Assembly (NCBI GenBank): GCA_013791675.1
Contig: VMTI01000227.1
Location: forward strand, 1-8,623
Direction of reading: 5' to 3'
From: a bacterium
Lineage (GTDB): Bacteria; CG03
DNA: 8,623 bases
Below, one piece after another: positions 5,900 through 8,623 of this stretch. A model generated the notes under the pieces. It had not been told where the DNA came from and did not search any database. It saw only the letters and a list, made by a program, of their open reading frames with translations. The translations under genes were made by a program, and so were the position numbers. Each line of letters opens with the position of its first letter. The stretch's first letter is position 1.

Positions 5900-8623
5900 T
5901 ATTCAAAAACCTCCTCGGTAATTGTCTCCACGTCGGATTCTTTCAACTGCGCTTTTTTAATCCTATCCAGCGCCTTCTTATAATCTATGGGCATCACTTT
6001 TACAAACATGGGAAGCATTTCATCCCAATCGCGAATTATACGGGCAGCGTAGGCGCTGAATGTAAGCCTCGCGTGTTTTTTAATCAGGTTATAAAGAAAT
6101 TTCTCGTCCTTCTTTTCCGTAACAGGGCCCAGATCAACCATCTCAAGATTACAGTTAGTGTCAAAAAGCTGATTCTCGTCCAGCACATAGGCGATACCGC
6201 CGCTCATACCCGCGGCGAAATTAACGCCTGTCGGGCCGAGAACAACAACCCTGCCGCCTGTCATATATTCGCAACCGTGATCGCCCACGCCTTCCACAAC
6301 GGCTATCGCTGCGGAATTTCTCACGGCAAAACGCTCGCCCGCCATTCCATGTATAAACACTTCTCCGCCCGTCGCTCCGAAGAGCGTGACATTGCCCGTG
6401 ATAATATTGTTTTGAGATCTGAATTTAGAACCTTTTCTCGGATACAGAATTATCCGCCCTCCCGAAAGGCCCTTTCCCAAATAATCATTTGAGTCGCCTT
6501 CAAGTTCAAAAGTGACGCCGCGGGCGAGAAACGCGCCGAAACTCTGCCCCGCCACTCCCGTAAATTTACATTTGATTGTGTTTTCGGGAAGGCCTTCCTC
6601 CCCGTAGAGCCGCGCGACACGCGAGCTTAACATGGCTCCGACCGCGCGATTGCAATTTCTGATATCATAGTTTAATGAAACAGCTTTCTTTTTATCCAAT
6701 GCCTGAGCGGCTTTTTGAATTATATCTATGTCCAGAGCATTGGAAAAATCATGTTTTTGGGAGCAGGTTGAGCGATACCCGTCCGCCCCGGCTTCGGGCC
6801 TCATCAAAAGCTTTCTGAAATTCAGGCCTCTCGCTTTCCAGTGAGATAAAGCCCTCGCGCTTTGAATCCTGTCTGAGTGCCCTATCATCTCATCAAAAGA
6901 CCTGAATCCCAAATCCGCCATGATTTCCCGCGCCTCGCCTGCAACGAATCTCATGAAATTGATAATATGTTCCGGCCGCCCTGCGAATCTTTTCCGCAAC
7001 CGCTCATCCTGAGTGGCTATACCCGCGGGGCAAGTGTTTAAATGGCACTTCCGCACCAGAACGCAGCCCAGCGTAACAAGAGCGACGGTACCGAAACCGT
7101 ATTCTTCCGCGCCGAGCAAAGCCGCGACGACAACATCTTTCCCCGTTCTCATCTGTCCGTCAACCTGCACGCGAATTCTGCTTCTCAATTTATTAAGCAC
7201 GAGTGTCTGCTGCGTTTCGGCAAGGCCTATTTCCCAGGGAATCCCCGCATGCTTTATGGACGACAGCGGAGACGCTCCCGTGCCTCCGTCACCGCCGCTT
7301 ATCAGCACCATGTCCGCCTTGCCTTTTGCCACACCCGCGGCGACGGTGCCCACCCCCGCCTCACTGACCAGTTTCACGGAAATACGGGCCTTGCGGTTCG
7401 CGTTTTTTAAATCAAATATCAGCTGCGAAAGGTCTTCTATTGAATATATGTCGTGATGCGGCGGCGGTGAAATAAGCATAACCCCCGGCGTGGAATAACG
7501 AATATCGGCAATCACCTTATTGACTTTATGGCCCGGAAGCTGCCCTCCTTCTCCGGGTTTAGCGCCCTGCGCCATCTTAATCTGAAGTTCTTTCGCGTGC
7601 ACAAGATAATTTATGCTGACCCCGAAGCGCCCTGACGCCACTTGTTTGACGGCGCTCATTTTGGAATCTCCCGACGCTTCTGTTTTATACCTGGCCTTAT
7701 CTTCTCCGCCTTCGCCCGAATTACTGGCTCCGCCCAGACGATTCATCGCGATTGCCATGGTTTCATGAGCCTCTTTGCTGATGGACCCAAAACTCATGGC
7801 CGAAGTGACAAACCTTTTAACGATAGACTCCACCGGCTCCACTTGAGATAAAGGGACAGGCTTCCCTTTTTTGAAACTGAAGAGCCCCCTCAGCGTGCAT
7901 AAATTCCGGTTCTGATTATTTATTAATTCCGCATATTTTTTGTAAAGGCCGTAATCTCCCGCCCGCACAGCTTTTTGCAAAGCGACTATGGCCTCCGGCG
8001 CCATAAGATGCTTCTCCGAAAAACGCCTGTATGAATAATGACCTCCTGACGGGAGCATCCCTCTGTTATTTTCCGGAGCCGCAAAAGCCGCGGAGTGCCT
8101 CATTAAACTTTCAGCGGCAATTTCTTTAATGCCTATTCCTTCTATGCGCGAAGGAACACCGCCAAAATATTTATTGACAAATTTAGAATTGAGGCCTATG
8201 GCTTCAAACATTTGAGCGCCTTTATAACTGCGGATTGTTGACACCCCCATCTTTGACATTATCTTAAGCAGGCCTTTCTTAACAGCCGTTATATAATTGT
8301 CAAGAACATCGTCCATTTGAAGTTCCTCTGACAGAAAATTATCTTTTTTTAGCGACGCCAGAGTTTCAAACGCGAGATACGGATTAACGGCGCTTGACCC
8401 GAAAGCGATGAGCGTGGCAAAATCCATCACTTCCCTGGCCTCGCCGGTCTCAACCACCAGCCCTATAAGATGTCTCTTCCCACGGGAAACCAGATGGCGG
8501 TTTACCGCGGAAACAGCAAGAAGCGCCGGTATCGGAGCATGCTTAGAATCCACACCCCTGTCGCTGATAATAACAAGCGAGCACCCCTCATCTGTTTTTT
8601 TCTCAACTTCCCTGCACAAAATA
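5899..8623 (-). CDS. gltB: glutamate synthase large (alpha) subunit, 5' end outside window
   Basis: This is the C-terminal 907 residues of the large subunit of glutamate synthase, which makes two glutamates from glutamine and 2-oxoglutarate in the cytoplasm. The frame is open to the right edge, so the apparent TTG at 8619 is internal and not a start. Family members are near 1500 residues, so roughly 600 are missing, including the glutaminase domain with its N-terminal Cys. Visible in order: the end of the central domain (APIPALLAVSAV, VVETGEAREV), the FMN/synthase domain (SAMSFGSISKEAHE, about 7745-7800; GEGGQLPGHKV), the 3Fe-4S cysteine cluster GCVLVRKCHLNTCPAG (about 7028-7072) and the C-terminal glycine-rich beta-helix (GVAGQSFGAFLARGVTFELEG). 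No frameshift or missing key residue is seen. The stop overlaps the gltD start in TAATG, indicating translational coupling, and a downstream gltD points to the NADPH-type rather than the ferredoxin-type enzyme. Confidence 0.97.
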   Translation of the reverse strand, partial: ILCREVEKKTDEGCSLVIISDRGVDSKHAPIPALLAVSAVNRHLVSRGKRHLIGLVVETGEAREVMDFATLIAFGSSAVNPYLAFETLASLKKDNFLSEELQMDDVLDNYITAVKKGLLKIMSKMGVSTIRSYKGAQMFEAIGLNSKFVNKYFGGVPSRIEGIGIKEIAAESLMRHSAAFAAPENNRGMLPSGGHYSYRRFSEKHLMAPEAIVALQKAVRAGDYGLYKKYAELINNQNRNLCTLRGLFSFKKGKPVPLSQVEPVESIVKRFVTSAMSFGSISKEAHETMAIAMNRLGGASNSGEGGEDKARYKTEASGDSKMSAVKQVASGRFGVSINYLVHAKELQIKMAQGAKPGEGGQLPGHKVNKVIADIRYSTPGVMLISPPPHHDIYSIEDLSQLIFDLKNANRKARISVKLVSEAGVGTVAAGVAKGKADMVLISGGDGGTGASPLSSIKHAGIPWEIGLAETQQTLVLNKLRSRIRVQVDGQMRTGKDVVVAALLGAEEYGFGTVALVTLGCVLVRKCHLNTCPAGIATQDERLRKRFAGRPEHIINFMRFVAGEAREIMADLGFRSFDEMIGHSDRIQSARALSHWKARGLNFRKLLMRPEAGADGYRSTCSQKHDFSNALDIDIIQKAAQALDKKKAVSLNYDIRNCNRAVGAMLSSRVARLYGEEGLPENTIKCKFTGVAGQSFGAFLARGVTFELEGDSNDYLGKGLSGGRIILYPRKGSKFRSQNNIITGNVTLFGATGGEVFIHGMAGERFAVRNSAAIAVVEGVGDHGCEYMTGGRVVVLGPTGVNFAAGMSGGIAYVLDENQLFDTNCNLEMVDLGPVTEKKDEKFLYNLIKKHARLTFSAYAARIIRDWDEMLPMFVKVMPIDYKKALDRIKKAQLKESDVETITEEVFE

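Noticed and set aside
7013..7456. Plus-strand open frames opposite gltB, including 7013-7456 and 7042-7410.
   Set aside because: They are antisense to a strongly conserved enzyme, have no ribosome binding sites of note and show no recognisable domains.
8617..8623. TTG at 8619 as the start of gltB.
   Set aside because: The protein there is already deep in the conserved central domain, and the frame is open to the edge, so the gene begins outside the window.

Overview
The window reads as one uninterrupted ammonium-assimilation locus. All six genes lie on the minus strand, in the transcription order gltB (5' part cut off by the right edge), gltD, a double-GAF ANTAR regulator, amt, glnB (PII) and glnA (3' part cut off by the left edge). 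I see no genes on the plus strand, no RNA genes, no mobile elements and no CRISPR array. The organism is a bacterium with mid-range GC and strong GGAGG-type ribosome binding sites. GSI-alpha glutamine synthetase and a PII protein without the Tyr51 uridylylation site argue against an enterobacterial-style GlnD/GlnE modification cascade. The phylum cannot be fixed from the sequence. An Elusimicrobiota- or Omnitrophota-like lineage is a guess at low confidence.

Right part (about 4470-8623): gltB and gltD encode the two subunits of NADPH-type glutamate synthase. Their stop and start codons overlap (TAATG). The regulator gene starts 5 bases after gltD, with its ribosome binding site inside the end of gltD, so these three genes look translationally linked. 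The regulator has two GAF domains and a C-terminal ANTAR domain, the RNA-binding antiterminator module of AmiR, NasR and EutV. It has no receiver domain.

Middle (3012-3256): the longest gene-free gap lies between the regulator and amt and is the most interesting stretch. A near-consensus sigma70 promoter (TTGACA, 17-base spacer, TAGAAT) straddles the regulator stop codon. The predicted RNA would start only 6-8 bases before two small tandem hairpins whose loops carry A at position 1 and G at position 4, the ANTAR recognition pattern. A hairpin with a T-rich tail follows at once. This order (promoter, paired hairpins, terminator, gene) is that of an ANTAR-controlled attenuator. I infer that the regulator encoded next door controls read-through into amt-glnB-glnA.

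Left part (1-3011): amt encodes a signal-peptide-bearing ammonium channel, glnB its PII partner and glnA a glutamine synthetase. Together the locus imports ammonium (Amt, gated by PII), fixes it into glutamine (GlnA) and converts glutamine plus 2-oxoglutarate to glutamate (GltBD). The RNA-binding regulator sits at the hinge between the glutamate synthase half and the uptake/glutamine half.
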